Positions 29,614 to 40,894 of a stretch of DNA of 64,000 nucleotides are shown here, piece by piece. This DNA is from Zygnema cylindricum (lineage: Eukaryota; Streptophyta; Zygnematophyceae; Zygnematales; Zygnemataceae). The first letter of the stretch is position 1; each line of letters begins with the position of its first letter. The notes beneath the pieces are model-generated. The model was not told where the DNA came from. It did no database searches and saw nothing but the letters and a program-made list of their open reading frames with translations. The stretch is from positions 25,931 through 89,930 of the forward strand of contig JBBHKE010002312.1 of NCBI GenBank assembly GCA_037447655.1. Reading direction: 5' to 3'. The position numbers were made by a program, and so were the translations under genes.

Positions 29614-30254
29614 CCCCCGGCAGATGGTACTTTTGCAAGGCCGAAAACATCATAATGAATAAGCTGCAAAAGTTTAGTAGTTTTATGCTCAGACTCTTGA
29701 GGAAATGGTAATCTGTGTATTTTTCCTAGTGCACAACCATCACACGTTTTAGGTGTCTGATTTGACAGAGTGACTTCTTCTATTTTGCCAGCATTAACCA
29801 TCTTTTTCAAACTGTCATAGTTCACATGGCCTAATCTTTTATGCCAAAGCTCATCTGAGGATAATGCACCGGAATACAAAACATCATTTTCTTTATTATC
29901 GGGCATATTCATTCGATTCATTTTGCTGGCATCTCTAGTTCCTGTAACTGCAATTTTTCCATTTTTGCTAACATCTTGCTTGCCATGTTTCAAATTGACC
30001 TCAAACCCTTTACTTTCTACCAAAGAAGTTGAAAACAATTTTTTCTTAAAATCTGGTACATAGAGAACATTATGAAGAGTTCTTTCAACTGCCTTGCCTT
30101 GTTCATCAACTAGCAAGGAGACATCACCTACAGCCCGTGTTTGCACACTCATTCCACATGGATAGTAGATATTTTTCTCCTGTGTTGATTTCAGATTTTT
30201 AAAAACTGCCTTGTTCCAACACATGTGGGCCGACGCTCGCGTGTCCTTTATCAA
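29610..30254 (-). pseudogene. pol: Protease remnant and pre-integrase zinc domain of element E
   Basis: The frame starts DTRASAHMCWNKAVF, the protease active-site region with the catalytic Gly replaced by Arg (D-T-R). It continues through LHNVLYVPDFKKKLFSTSLV, the zinc site ELWHKRLGHVNYDSLKKM...CDGCALGK, and LIHYDVFGLAKVPSAGG, where the first integrase Asp is in YDVFG. The upstream boundary at about 30255-30260 is abrupt: gag, the zinc knuckle and the primer-binding site are deleted and LTR-like sequence begins. Confidence 0.8.
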
Positions 30255-30257
30255 AAA

Positions 30258-31222
30258 ACAGAGTGATCACATCATCTAGTCAAAGTTGCAGAAAAACAGT
30301 TTGCCAGAACTTTGATTAAACAGACTAACTTCACAATGAAGTAAAACACAGACCATGCATTCAATAGACCTGCAACTCTGTGAAAATATAAATAATGTAG
30401 AGAGAAACACACACGCAGAGTTTCAAACAATTCTGCGAATAGATCTAAGAGCAATTCTCAGATAAAATTACCAAAAATCCCCATAAACAGTTTTGGTCCA
30501 AAAAGTTCTTTAAGTCCAAAAATGACGAAGTCCTACAAATATACACTAGAGCTCACTACTAAACGTACGGAGGCATACCAGCCGTACGTAACCCGAATAC
30601 TTATTGACATGTCAATATGAATAGATCTACACTAATACCTAATACACATAGGACAAAACATTGTTGCAAATATTTACAAACCTTACAAATTTCATCAAAC
30701 GAATCTGGACCGTCTAAGATAAATATCATGTGATGGACGCGATTTCGCGTCCCACTTAATTACTTTTTCACGTCCCTTTAATTTTCCTCGTACATCTACT
30801 CCCCCAATCCGCAAACCATTCGAACCACGACATGTCCACTCAGTTGCTGTAAAGTTATATGTCGATATGTCATCTGAGAATCTCATCGGTTGAATCGATC
30901 ATATTCAACCGTAGCACCACAGTCCAGTTTAAGATTACATTCGGCTATCTGCAGCTTCGCAGCAGCTGCGTTGTCTCATACCAAAAATAGCCGCATCTGT
31001 GTTTGTCTTGTTGCGTCGCAGGCTACGTTCATCCATACCAACCAAATCAAGAATGAACCGCAGCTGCGCTTGTTTCATCTGCGTCGCAGCTGCGCTGTTC
31101 CAATGATGGTGTCGGTACCATTAAAACATTCACTATGATTTAAGTGACGACGCGTGTCCCTATAGGTTTATTTTCCTGCCGTCCTATAAATTTGTTGAGA
31201 CTTAAGCCTTCAATAACCAACA
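30258..31222 (-). repeat. 5' LTR of element E, chimeric
   Basis: The distal part (30826-31222: TGTTGGTTATTGAAGG, CATTTTTGG-type sequence, repeated GCAGCTGCG) matches the other LTR of E. The inner part (30258-30825) instead matches the LTR and leader of element A (GACGCGATTTCGCGTCC; GCATACCAGCCGTACG; CAAAGTTGCAGAAAAACAG). So U3 is E-type and R-U5 is A-type. See findings. Confidence 0.72.
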
Positions 31223-31227
31223 TGGGG

Positions 31228-33496
31228 TAGCTGAAAGGTTTAAAAGAATACTAAGTAATAGACTAGAAGTATGTTGTCGGATAAGAAGATAGGAAAAAGG
31301 TTTTGGGCAAAAGCAATGAATTGTGCTAATTACCTCAAAAATAGAGTTCTTACTTCAGCTATAAAAGATCAAACACCTTATAAGGGATGGACATGCCGGA
31401 AACCAGACATATCTCACTTAAAGGGTTTCGGCAGTCAAGTATTCAGTCTAGATACAGATCGGTCTAGTTGGAAGCTAGATCCTAAAGGAAAACCGGGATA
31501 CTTATTAGGATATGACGAAGATGTTATAGGATATAGAGTTTATGATCTAAAAAGGGAAGATATAATTTTAGTAAAACATCTAGTAGTTATGGATGAAGGA
31601 AAGTCTGTGGATCCCTTCAAATATACGAAGTCAATAAAAATCAGATTTGAGTCAAAAAATTATGATGACTTTGAGTTTCCTAACTATCCAGGTTTTGGAG
31701 AAGATGACATACTTGCATGTACAAATAAGACCGAAAAAGACTCGGCTGTGGAAACTCCAGTGACAACTCTACCCGAAGCGAAAGACGTGGTGGAAATTGA
31801 TTCGAAATCAAGGGATAGGGGAGAAGCCGAGTTTGTTCGAAAGAATCCACGAGAACCATCTATTTCAGCCTCAGATTTTGAGGGGGGAAGGAGAAGTAGC
31901 AAAAGATTGCAAGAAAAACAGGTTAATAACAAGGTAACTAAACTATCTCATCAAGATGAACCTCAAACTTATGGAGAGGCGATGATTTATCAAGAAAGAA
32001 ATTGGTGGAAGACAGCCATCAATGAGGAGATGGCCTTAATTATGGCAGCCGATACTTGGGAGCTGGTGGATTGTCCACCTAACCGAAAACCAATCGGTTG
32101 TAAGTGGGTTTTCAAATTAAAACTAAGCCCGGATATCACAATCGAGCGCTACAAGGCCCGACTAGTGGCAAAGGGATTTACACAAACAGAGGGAATTGAC
32201 TACGAGGAAACCTTTGCCCCGGTAGTCAGATTTCCCTCTGTCCGCATACTTCTCAGCCTGGCAGCAGATGAAGACATGGAAATGCACCAGATGGACATCA
32301 AAACAGCCTTTTTGCATGGAGAATTGGAAGAGAAGATCTTCATGGCAGCTGATTAAATCTCTTTATGGATTGAAACAGGCGCCTCGACAGTGGAATAAGA
32401 AACTTGATGAGTTTCTTACTGGTCTGGGATATATCCGGATCAGCTCAGATCACTCAATCTATGTTTTCGAAGATGAGGAAGGTTTTATATTTATTGCAAT
32501 TTATGTTGATGATTTGCTTGTTTTAAGTAAATCAATGGAAAAAATTAATAAACGGAAAACCGATCTTAAGGGGAGATTTGAAATGAAGGATACGGGGAAG
32601 CAAAATATATTTTGGGAATTCAAGTAGAGAGAGACCGAAAAAGAAAAATTATAAGATTGACTCAAAAGGAAGCAATAGGGAACATGTTTGAAAAATTTCA
32701 AATGGATAAAGCTAATAGTTGTACAACTCCAATGGAGTTGAAAAAGGGAATGGAGGGAAGTGAGGAAGAAGGAGTCATAGTCTTAGACGAGGAATTATGT
32801 CTTGAAGAACAAAAGTTCATGCAGACTATTCCTTATAGACAAGTAGTGAGAAGTCTAATCTATTTTATGAATTGTACCCGGCCAGATTTAGTTGCAGCTG
32901 TAAGAGTGCTGAGTAGAAGTCTAAATGCTCCCACTAAGAGGGATTGGGAGGCAGCTAAGAGAGTCCTTAGAAATTTGATAGGAACTAGGGATCTATGGTT
33001 GCATTTGGGTGGGGAGAATACTGACATCACTACTTAGAGTGATGCCAGTTATGGTGATGCTCCGATGAGGAGATGCACTTTTGGAAATGTATTATATGTG
33101 GGTGATGGGGCTTGATGTTGGAGTAGCAAACAACAAAAAGTTATTGCTCAGTCCACCATGGAGGCTGAGTATATGGCCTCTTGCTCTGCTGTTAAAGAAT
33201 TGATGTGGGTCAAGTCTTTGCTTGGTGAGCTTGGTCACCTTAAGAGTGGTGTGCAAATTTTTTTTTGTGATAATCAGGCAACAATCGCTATTTCTGCCAA
33301 TCCTAAACATCATTTTAAAGCCAAACACATGGACATTAGACTCAACTTTGTTAGAGAGAAAGTAGAAAACAAGATAATCAGTTTAGAGTACAGACCAGAT
33401 AGTGAGATGGTAGCAGATATGATGACCAAACCTGTGCCTTCCCCTAAGCTAATTTTCTGCAGGGAGAAGTGTGGTCTGAAATTAAAGATTGACTAG
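31228..33496 (+). pseudogene. pol: Integrase end, hinge, RT and RNase H of C2
   Basis: Frame 31271-32356 covers the integrase end (AMNCANYLKNRV, ISHLKGFGSQVF), the GYDEDVIGYRVYD segment, acidic hinge, RRSSKRLQEKQ and RT through MDIKTAFLHGELEEKIFM. An RT deletion of about 47 bp follows near 32344, then frame 32268-32627 has LYGLKQAPRQW and YVDD, a second frameshift at about 32592-32600, frame 32612-33037 to a TAG for Trp, a TGA near 33114, and RNase H 33158-33496 (MEAEYMASCSAVKEL, CDNQATIAIS, MTKPVPSPKL). The same lesions occur in C5. Confidence 0.87.
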
Positions 33497-33509
33497 AAAA
33501 TAAAGGGAG
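33497..33509 (+). other. Polypurine tract of C2
   Basis: AAAATAAAGGGAG lies directly before the LTR start TGTAGAAATTAATGG. Confidence 0.7.
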
Positions 33510-34576
33510 TGTAGAAATTAATGGTACGTTTAAAGTATTTTCTAGGTCTAAATAGAAATATAGAAAGAAGGCGAGGCAGTCTAACTCTAACTTCTCTCTC
33601 CAATTCTCAAACTTGTCGCAATCACTGAGAAATTGGAGAGGAAGCTAGAGCCATAGCTACCTAGGCTATCCAGAGGTTTACGGGAAATATCTATTTGTTT
33701 ATTTACCGTTAGGGGTTAATTTACTAAAAGGATATATGCTGCCCCCAGTATATGATCCTGGTACCTGCAGGATGGTAAGCACCCGCTAGCCGGTAGCCTT
33801 ATCCGTTAACTTTATAGCTATTGTTAAGTACTATAGGGTTTGATATTCATTTAGTCATTGCCACGTAGGATAATTCATTTAACTGAAACTATTTACGAGA
33901 TACATAGATCCAGTGATGTAAAAGAACGGATTACGGTACGGATAAGAAATGAATACCGCGCATTTGATTCTTAATCGAAACGAATACCGCGTAGGTATTT
34001 ACTACGGCTACAATTGAATCTGAATTTAATCGGACAGCCGAAATGAATGTCGAGATCGCGGAAGAGGATTTTGGCGGTTTTTGTTCATCACTACATCGGA
34101 TGACACGTGTTGGAACAACATTGGATCGCGGTATCTCCGAGGATCAAGGGAGCAAATCTTGATATACCCTGTGTCGACATTTAGGCTATGTCCTAAAATG
34201 TCCGTACAGAATGTACACCGACAGCTATACTTTTGTGTACGGAAGTGTAATATGATTGGCACCGAACATCAGTAGATAGAGTCTGTGAGAGAGATAGGAC
34301 TTAGAAAAATTAGGAGATAGGACCTTCTCTCCCAGAGAGCTTCTGTACAAAAGGTCAACTTTGACCCTCCATAACTTACTGCTCAGCGGAGCAAATTCAG
34401 AGATTCTTTTTGCTATCCACTCAAGGAAGTCTTGCCTTCACATGGGTTAAAGTGGTTAGAGTATTTGTCTGCCAAGGTGGCAATTGTTATTGCTGAAACA
34501 CAAAGGGGTCAAGGTTATCCTAGAGGCTTCTTGGAAGCTGTCCATTCTGAGGACTTATAGAGGTCTCAGAGTTTCA
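33510..34576 (+). repeat. 3' LTR of C2 (family C)
   Basis: A 1067 bp LTR from TGTAGAAATT to GAGTTTCA. Its start hairpin is clear: arms 33591-33608 and 33627-33644 around a loop with ACTTGTCGCAATCACT. The leader hairpins are at about 34379-34576. The gag ATG position in the terminal hairpin reads ATAGAG, so the start codon is lost. Confidence 0.87.
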
Positions 34577-34711
34577 TGACTAGGAGCCATGGATCTAGCT
34601 CCCTTTCAAGCCTTCAATGACTACAACAATTTTGGGGGTTTGGTGAGGGGAGTTAGAGGCAGACTACCTCAACTCTTTTTCTATCCCAATACAGACCTAA
34701 AAAATACTCAA
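34577..34711 (-). repeat. LTR H, U3 start side
   Basis: After the TGACT duplicate the interrupted minus-strand LTR H resumes (GGAGCCATGGATCTAGCTCC) and runs to its TG terminus (TGTTGATATTTGAGTATT on the minus strand) at 34711. To the right is gag of element F. So LTR H sits next to or within F, and the C1-C2 array sits within LTR H. Confidence 0.72.
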
Positions 34712-35500
34712 ATATCAACAACACCCAAATGTGGTTAGACACCAACATGGCTGCCAAAAAATTCATTCTGAGACACCTCACTCAAGCTTTAGCAACTCCG
34801 CACCTTCACGTTTAGAAGGCCGAGGAGTTGTGTGTGAGTTTGATAGAGATCTATAGAGGTGGTAGGATTCAGCAGCTCCAATTTGCAAAGCAAAAATTTG
34901 GAAATTAGACTAAAAAAGGGGGAAAGATGTTAGGCTACAATAATGATCGTTCAAGTTTATATATAGAGATTGAGAGTGCCGAATGGACAAGTACAATGAA
35001 AATGAAAGTTAACACTCTCATCATGAAGTTACTCAACGAGTATGAGAACATAGTGTACCGAGTATAAGAAATGACTGATAGTTCATGGAAGTGGAATACA
35101 GTGGTCCGCATGATACTTGTGCAAGAGAACACGATTGAGATCAAGAGAAGAGGTAAGAGCATTTAAGCTCTAGCCGCCGAAGGGGACAGGTGGAGACAGG
35201 ACCCGAAAAAGATATACAAAAGAGAAAGAGTTTAGCCAGGAGGACTAAGGCCCCCAAAGGGCTTTTGACATTTTTGCAAAAAGTCAGGAAAGTACACGGA
35301 TTGTGTCAAGTTGTCGGAGCTAAGGCTCTAAGAGAACCCTGGAAGGGGTTTTTTCGGAGCGAAGACAAGGCCACTTGTGGTCACAAAAGTAGGAGAAATC
35401 GACGACGAGTCCTCTTAAGAGGATGGGGAGCTTTTTCTTGTTGAGAGTCTGGAGGAGAAGGAGATCCCTCGGAGACAAAAGTATGCCATTGGAGAAATTC
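34712..35500 (+). pseudogene. gag: Gag of element F, N-terminus missing
   Basis: Starts mid-gag at TQMWLDTNMAAKKFILRHLTQALATPHLHV, then a TAG, SLIEIYRGGRIQQLQFAKQ, and MKLLNEYENIVYRV. The zinc-knuckle region at about 35270-35320 is degenerate: the frame reads HFCKKSGKYTDCV, with the first Cys replaced by a stop and His by Lys. An acidic linker follows. Many nonsense codons are present. The first 80 or so residues and the 5' LTR of F are not found left of LTR H. Confidence 0.72.
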
Positions 35501-36003
35501 GGGAAGCTTCAGAAGAAGGATGGATCATCGACACAGGTACATCTATACATATGAGTCGTGACAAGGACCTCTTTACTAAGCTAAGGAAAATTCCTACTGT
35601 AGAAATAGAGTATGGGGATGGAAGAGTGGTTACAACAGATCTAGTGGGATCACTAGACCTGAAAGTCTTAGTAGAGGGTAAAACTTTTATACTCACTTTC
35701 TCACATGTGCTCCATATTCCTCAGCTGAGTAAAAATCTTGTCTCTACATGTGTGTTACATGACAAAGAGTTTGATTCCTTCACTAGGAAGGGAGTATTTA
35801 CAGCCAAGTATGGGGATGAAGTTTACTTTACTGCAGACAAGGGTAGCCAAGGAATGTTTAGGCTTAACTTGAGTAATGAAAAGAAGAGTGCTAACTATGT
35901 TGGTGTCCCAAAGTTGATGATATGGCATAAGTGGTTGGGTCATGTGCATTTTCATAGACTGAGGGAAATGAAGAAGCTTGGTGTAGAAGAAGTCATTCAC
36001 TAA
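35501..36003 (+). pseudogene. pol: Protease and pre-integrase domain of element F
   Basis: GWIIDTGTSIHMSRDKDLF at about 35520-35575 has an intact D-T-G protease triad, the only intact one on the plus strand. The open frame 35551-36003 carries KLRKIPTVEIEYGDG, LHIPQLSKNLVSTCVL, the zinc His pair (IWHKWLGHVHFHRL) and ends in TAA where the CSGCAQGK Cys pair should follow; that piece is deleted. The protease would cut the polyprotein. Confidence 0.78.
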
Positions 36004-36023
36004 GGGGAGAAAAGGTACTAGAT

Positions 36024-36829
36024 GTGATCCACACAGATATCTGGGGACCAACAAGGGTACCCTTAGTTGGAGGGAAGAGGTATATGTTGACAATTATTAA
36101 TGACAGGTCTAGATACTTTAGAGTTTATTTCCTAAAAACAAAGTCTGAAACACCAACTTACTTCAAAGAGTATAAAGGTTGGAGTGAGAAACAGCATAGA
36201 ACCCCCATTAAGAGAATAAAGAGTGATAATGGGGGAGAATATACCTCTAACCGGTTTGAGGAATACTTAAGAGATGAGGGAGTTCAACACCAAAAAATTG
36301 TACCACATAATCTGGAACAAAATGGGGTAGAAGAGAGGTTAAACCGAACACTTGGAGATAGTGTATGCAATATGTTGGCTGATATGAAAAAAAGGAAAGA
36401 GATTTTGGGCAGAAGCCATGAACTGTGCCAACTACATTAAGAAAAGAGTCCTTACCTTAGCAGTCAAAGGTATGACACCTTATGAGAGATGGGTTGGAAA
36501 GTAACCGGATATCTCTCACCTTAAAGTATTTGGTAGCCAAGTTTACAATTTAGATACGGATAAGAAAAACTGGAAATTTGATGCTAAGGGAAAACTCGGA
36601 TATAATGTGGGATATGATGAGGATGTCAAGGGACATAGAGTCTATGACTTAGCAAAGCAACATATCATTCTAGTCAAACAATTAATTGTCATGGATGAAG
36701 GAAAGTCAATTGACGCCTTCAAATATACCAAAAAGATAAGAATCAGGTTTGAGTTCGAAAGTGAGGAGAACTCTAATTTTCCCAAAAAAAATATGAGTAA
36801 GAAAGTGATTGCACATTCAAGGGAGATCT
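36024..36829 (+). pseudogene. pol: Integrase of element F, cut by C5
   Basis: Frame 36024-36440 has all three catalytic positions: HTDIWGP, KSDNGGEYTSNRFEEY and EQNGVEERLNRT. A frameshift in the A-rich run near 36390 then breaks it. Next come PYERWVGK* (Trp/Lys region with TAA), ISHLKVFGSQVYNLDTDKKNW and GYDEDVKGHRVYDLAKQHIILVKQLIVMDEGKSIDAFKY (36607-36829). C5 is inserted after REIL; F resumes at 43239. Confidence 0.8.
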
Positions 36830-37882
36830 TGAAACTTTAAGACCTTCATAAGTCCTCAGAGTGGACAGCTTCCAAGAAGCCTCTAGGATAATCCTGACCC
36901 CTTTGTGTTTCATCAAAAACAACCGCCACCCTGGTAGACAAAAACTCTGACCACCTGCACCCTTGTGAAAACAAGACTCCCCTGAGTCGATAGCAAAAAG
37001 AATCTCTGAATTTGCTCCCCTGAGCAGTAAGTTATGGAGGGTCAAAGTTGACCTTTTGTAAATAAGCTCTCTGGGAGAGAGGGTCCTATCTTCTACTTTT
37101 TCTAAGTCCTATCTCTCTCACAAACTCTATCTACTGATGTACGGAACCAATCAGATTACAGTTCCGTACGCAAAAGTACAGTTGCCGGTGTACTTTTTGT
37201 ATGGACACTGTACGACATGGCCTAAATGTTGACACGTGGTATATCCGGATTCGCTCCCTTAATCCTCAGAGATGTCGCGCTCCAATGTCATTCCGCCACG
37301 TGTCATCCGATGTGGCTATGACCAAAAACCGCCCAAATCCTCTTCCGCGATCTCGGCATTCATTCGGACGTCCGATTAAATTCACATTTAATCGTATCCG
37401 TAGTAAATACATGCGCGGTATTCGTTTCGCTAAAGAAATGAATGCGGGGTGTTGATTTCTTATCCGTATCGTAATCCGTACTTTTACATTACCGGATCTA
37501 AGTATCCCGTAAACAATTACAGTTAAATGAATTATCCTACGTATTAATGTTTAATTAATTATCAAACCATATAGTATGTAACACTAACTCTAGACTTAAT
37601 GGCTAAGGCTACCGGCTACTGGTTGTCTACCAACAGGTAGGTACCAGGATCAAATCGCGTTGCCGGCACATACCTTTTAGTAAAAAAACACTTAACTAAT
37701 ATATATTTTCGTAAACCTTTCGATAGCCTAGGTAGCCAAGGCTCTAGCTTCCTCTCCAATTTCTCAATGACTGCGACAAGTTTGAGAATTCGAGAGAGAA
37801 GTTAGAGGTAGACTGCCTTGCCTTCTTTCTATATTTCTATTTAGACCTAGAAAATACTTTAAACGTACCATTAATTTCTACA
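36830..37882 (-). repeat. 3' LTR of C5
   Basis: TGTAGAAATTAATGGTACG...CTTAAAGTTTCA on the minus strand. The gag ATG of the terminal hairpin is kept (CTTATGAAGGTC), with one base changed in the second codon. CACGTG occurs in GACACGTGG at 37231-37239 and CCACGTGTC at about 37301. Confidence 0.87.
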
Positions 37883-37895
37883 CTCCTCTTATTTT
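37883..37895 (-). other. Polypurine tract of C5
   Basis: The minus strand reads AAAATAAGAGGAG before the LTR start TGTAGAAATT. Other copies have AAAATAAGGGGAG. Confidence 0.65.
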
Positions 37896-39803
37896 CTAGT
37901 CAATCTTTAATTTCAGACCACACTTCTCCCTGCAGAAAATTAGCTTAGGGGAAGGCACAGGTTTGGTCATCATATCTGCTACCATCTCACTATCTAGTCT
38001 GTACTCTAAACTGATTATTTTTTTTTCTACTTTCTCTTTGACAAAGCTGAGTCTGATGTCCATGTGTTTGGCTTTAAAATGATGTTTAGAATTGGCAGAA
38101 ATAGCGATTGTTGTCTGATTATCACAAAAAAAAAATTGCACACCACTCTTAAGGTGACCAAGCTCACCAAGCAAACACTTGACCCACATCAATTCTTTTA
38201 CAGCAGAGCAAGAGGCCATATACTCAGCCTCCATGGTGGACTGAGCAATAACTTTTTGTTGTTTGCTACTCCAACATCAAGCCCCATCACCCACATATAA
38301 TACATTTCCAAAAGTGCATCTCCTCATCGGAGCATCACCATAACTGGCATCACTCTAAGTAGTGATGTCAGTATTCTCCCCACCCAAATGCAACCATAGA
38401 TCCCTAGTTCCTATCAAATTTCTAAGGACTCTCTTAGCTGCCTCCCAATCCCTCTTAGTGGGAGCATTTAGACTTCTACTCAGCACTCTTACAGCTGCAA
38501 CTAAATCTGGCCGGGTACAATTCATAAAATAGATTAGACTTCTCACTACTTGTCTATAAGGAATAGTCTGCATGAACTTTTGTTCTTCAAGACATAATTC
38601 CTCGTCTAAGACTATGACTCCTTCTTCCTCACTTCCCTCCATTCCCTTTTTCAACTCCATTGGAGTTGTACAACTATTAGCTTTATCCATTTGAAATTTT
38701 TCAAACATGTTCCCTATTGCTTCCTTTTGAGTCAATCTTATAATTTTTCTTTTTCGGTCTCTCTCTACTTGAATTCCCAAAATATATTTTGCTTCCCCGT
38801 ATCCTTCATTTCAAATCTCCCCTTAAGATCGGTTTTCCGTTTATTAATTTTTTCCATTGATTTACTTAAAACAAGCAAATCATCAACATAAATTGCAATA
38901 AATATAAAACCTTCCTCATCTTCGAAAACATAGATTGAGTGATCTGAGCTGATCCGGATATATCCCAGACCAGTAAGAAACTCATCAAGTTTCTTATTCC
39001 ACTGTCGAGGCGCCTGTTTCAATCCATAAAGAGATTTAATCAGCTGCCATGAAGATCTCCTCTTCCAATTCTCCATGCAAAAAGGTTGTTTTGATATCCA
39101 TCTGGTGCATTTCCATGTCTTCATCTGCTGCCAGGCTGAGAAGTATGCGGACAGAGGGAAATCTGACTACCGGAGCAAAGGTTTCCTCGTAGTCAATTCC
39201 CTCTGTTTGTGTAAATCTCTTTGCCACTAGTCGGGCCTTGTAGCGCTCGATTGTGATATCCGGGTGTAGTTTTAATTTGAAAACCCACTTACAACCGATT
39301 GGTTTTCGGTTAGGTGGACAATCCACCAGCTCCCAAGTATTGGCTGCCAAAATTAAGGCCATCTCCTCATTGATGGCTGTCTTCCACCGATTTCTTTCTT
39401 GATAAGTCATCGCCTCTCCATAAGTTTGAGGTTCATCTTCATGAGATAGTTTAGTTACCTTGTTATTAACCTGTTTTTCTTGCAATCTTTTGCTACTTCT
39501 CCTTCCCCCCTCAAAATTTGAGGCTGAAATAGATGGTTCTCGTGGATTCTTTCGAACAAACTCGGCTTCTCCCCTATCCTTTGATTCCGAATCAATTTCC
39601 ACCACGTCTTCCGCTTCGGGTAGAGTTGTCACTGGAGTTTCCACAGCCGAGTCTTTTTCGGTCTTATTTGTACATGCAAGTATGTCATCTTCTCCAAAAC
39701 CTGGATAGTTAGGAAACTCAAAGTCATCATAATTTTTTGACTCAAATCTGATTTTTATTGACTTCGTATATTTGAAAGGATCCACAGACTTTCCTTCATC
39801 CAT
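37896..39803 (-). pseudogene. pol: Hinge, RT and RNase H of C5
   Basis: Frame 39036-39803: acidic hinge, RRSSKRLQEKQ, WKTAINEEMALILAANTWELVDCPP and MDIKTTFLHGELEEEIFM, then the deletion that joins IFM to AADQLIKSLYG out of frame. Frame 38765-39124: LYGLKQAPRQW and YVDD. Frame 38355-38780: RT end, identical in protein sequence to the C2 frame 32612-33037, ending at TAG for Trp. Frame 37896-38234: RNase H with MEAEY, CDNQTTIAIS and MDIR. The protein is dead without the deleted bases. Confidence 0.88.
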
Positions 39804-40894
39804 AACTACTAGATGTTTTACTAAAATTATATCTTCCCTTTTTAGATCATAAACTCTATATCCTATAACATCTTCGTCATATCCTAATAAGTATCCCGGT
39901 TTTCTTTTAGGATCTAGCTTCCAATTGGACTGATCTGTATCTAGACTGAATACTTGACTGCCGAAAACCTTTAAGTGAGATATGTCTGGTTTTCGGGTGG
40001 TCTATTTCTCATAAGGTGTTTGATCTTTCATGGTTGAGGTATGAACTCTATTTTTGAGGTAATTAGCGCAGTTCATTGCTTCTACCCAAAACCTTTTTCT
40101 TATCTTCTTATCCGACAACATACTTCTAGCACTATCACCCAGAGTCCTATTTAATCCTTCAGCTACCCCATTCTGTTCCGGGTTTTCTGGAACTGTTTTT
40201 TGGTGTTGAACTCTAACTTCCCTCAGAAAATCCTTAAACTGGTTAGAAGTATACTCTCCACCATTGTCACTCCTTATTCTCTTCATCGAAGTTCCATGGA
40301 GTCTTTCGCTCCATGCTTTATATTGTCTAAAACAATCCTGAGCTTCGGACTTGTTTTCAAAAAATACACTCGGGAATACCGAGACCAATCATTAGTGATA
40401 GTCATCATAAATCTCTTCCCCCCCGATGAGGGCACTCTAGCCGGTCCCCAAATATCTGTATGTACTAGATCTAGAATTTTTTCTCCCTTATAGGTTGCTT
40501 TTTTAGGAAAGGGTAATCTTTGTGTTTTACCTTGAGCACATCCACTACAATCACTTATATTATCACTCTCACTAAACTTAATCCCTTCCACCACTCCCAT
40601 CTTTTTCATCTCTCTTAACTTGTCAAGATTTACATGCCCAAGCCTCTTATGCCACATCATAATATCATGAACACCAGCATAATAAAGTTTCTTCTTTTCA
40701 AAACTTAAAACCAGCCTAAACATCCCATGGCTACCTTTCTCAGCAATGAAATAGACATCCTCCTCAAAACTAGTAGTAAAGACTCTTTCCCTAGTGCTAG
40801 TAAAAAAACCCTTATCATCTAATACGGATGTAGAGATGAGGTTTTTGTTTAGCTCAGGAATATACAATACATCGGAGAATGTTACTATGGATGT
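39804..40894 (-). pseudogene. pol: Integrase of C5
   Basis: Frame 40283-40867 has LNKNLISTSVLDD, the zinc site (MWHKRLGHVNLDK...CSGCAQGK) and HTDIWGP with the first Asp. A frameshift near 40360 passes to frame 40002-40388, which has RSDNGGEYTSNQFKDF and EQNGVAEGLNRT with the second Asp and the Glu, then MNCANYLKNRV and PYEK*. The GYDEDVIGYRVYD segment lies at about 39840-39900. All three catalytic acidic residues are visible, but not in one frame. Confidence 0.85.

Larger units (their letters stand above)
25987..31222 (-). mobile_element. Copia element E, complete insertion with 5 bp target-site duplication
   Basis: A minus-strand element flanked by TGGGG (25982-25986) and TGGGG (31223-31227); it splits the integrase codons ...EQNG/VAERF of C2. 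Minus-strand order: 5' LTR (30258-31222), protease, pre-integrase, integrase, hinge, RT, RNase H, polypurine tract, 3' LTR (25987-26890). Nearly all of gag and the primer-binding site are missing. Its pol belongs to a different copia lineage from the C/B/F elements (for example MQQPQMYAEPGKERLVCKLLKSLY). Confidence 0.88.
16926..34576 (+). mobile_element. Tandem copia pair C1-C2 sharing a middle LTR
   Basis: The order is LTR (16926-17976), C1 internal, LTR (22317-23071), C2 internal, LTR (33510-34576), all plus strand. Flanks are AGACT (16921-16925) and TGACT (34577-34581), consistent with one 5 bp target-site duplication with a mismatch around the whole array. The host LTR H continues on both sides. 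Each LTR-internal boundary has a half-tRNA-Met primer site. Later insertions B3 (23535) and E (25987) lie in C2. Such arrays usually form by recombination between LTRs of related copies. Confidence 0.78.

Noticed and set aside
31223-31227. Element E as the source of the C2 integrase break by recombination instead of insertion
   Set aside because: Matching TGGGG on both sides and continuity of the EQNG-VAERF codons across the element indicate ordinary insertion.
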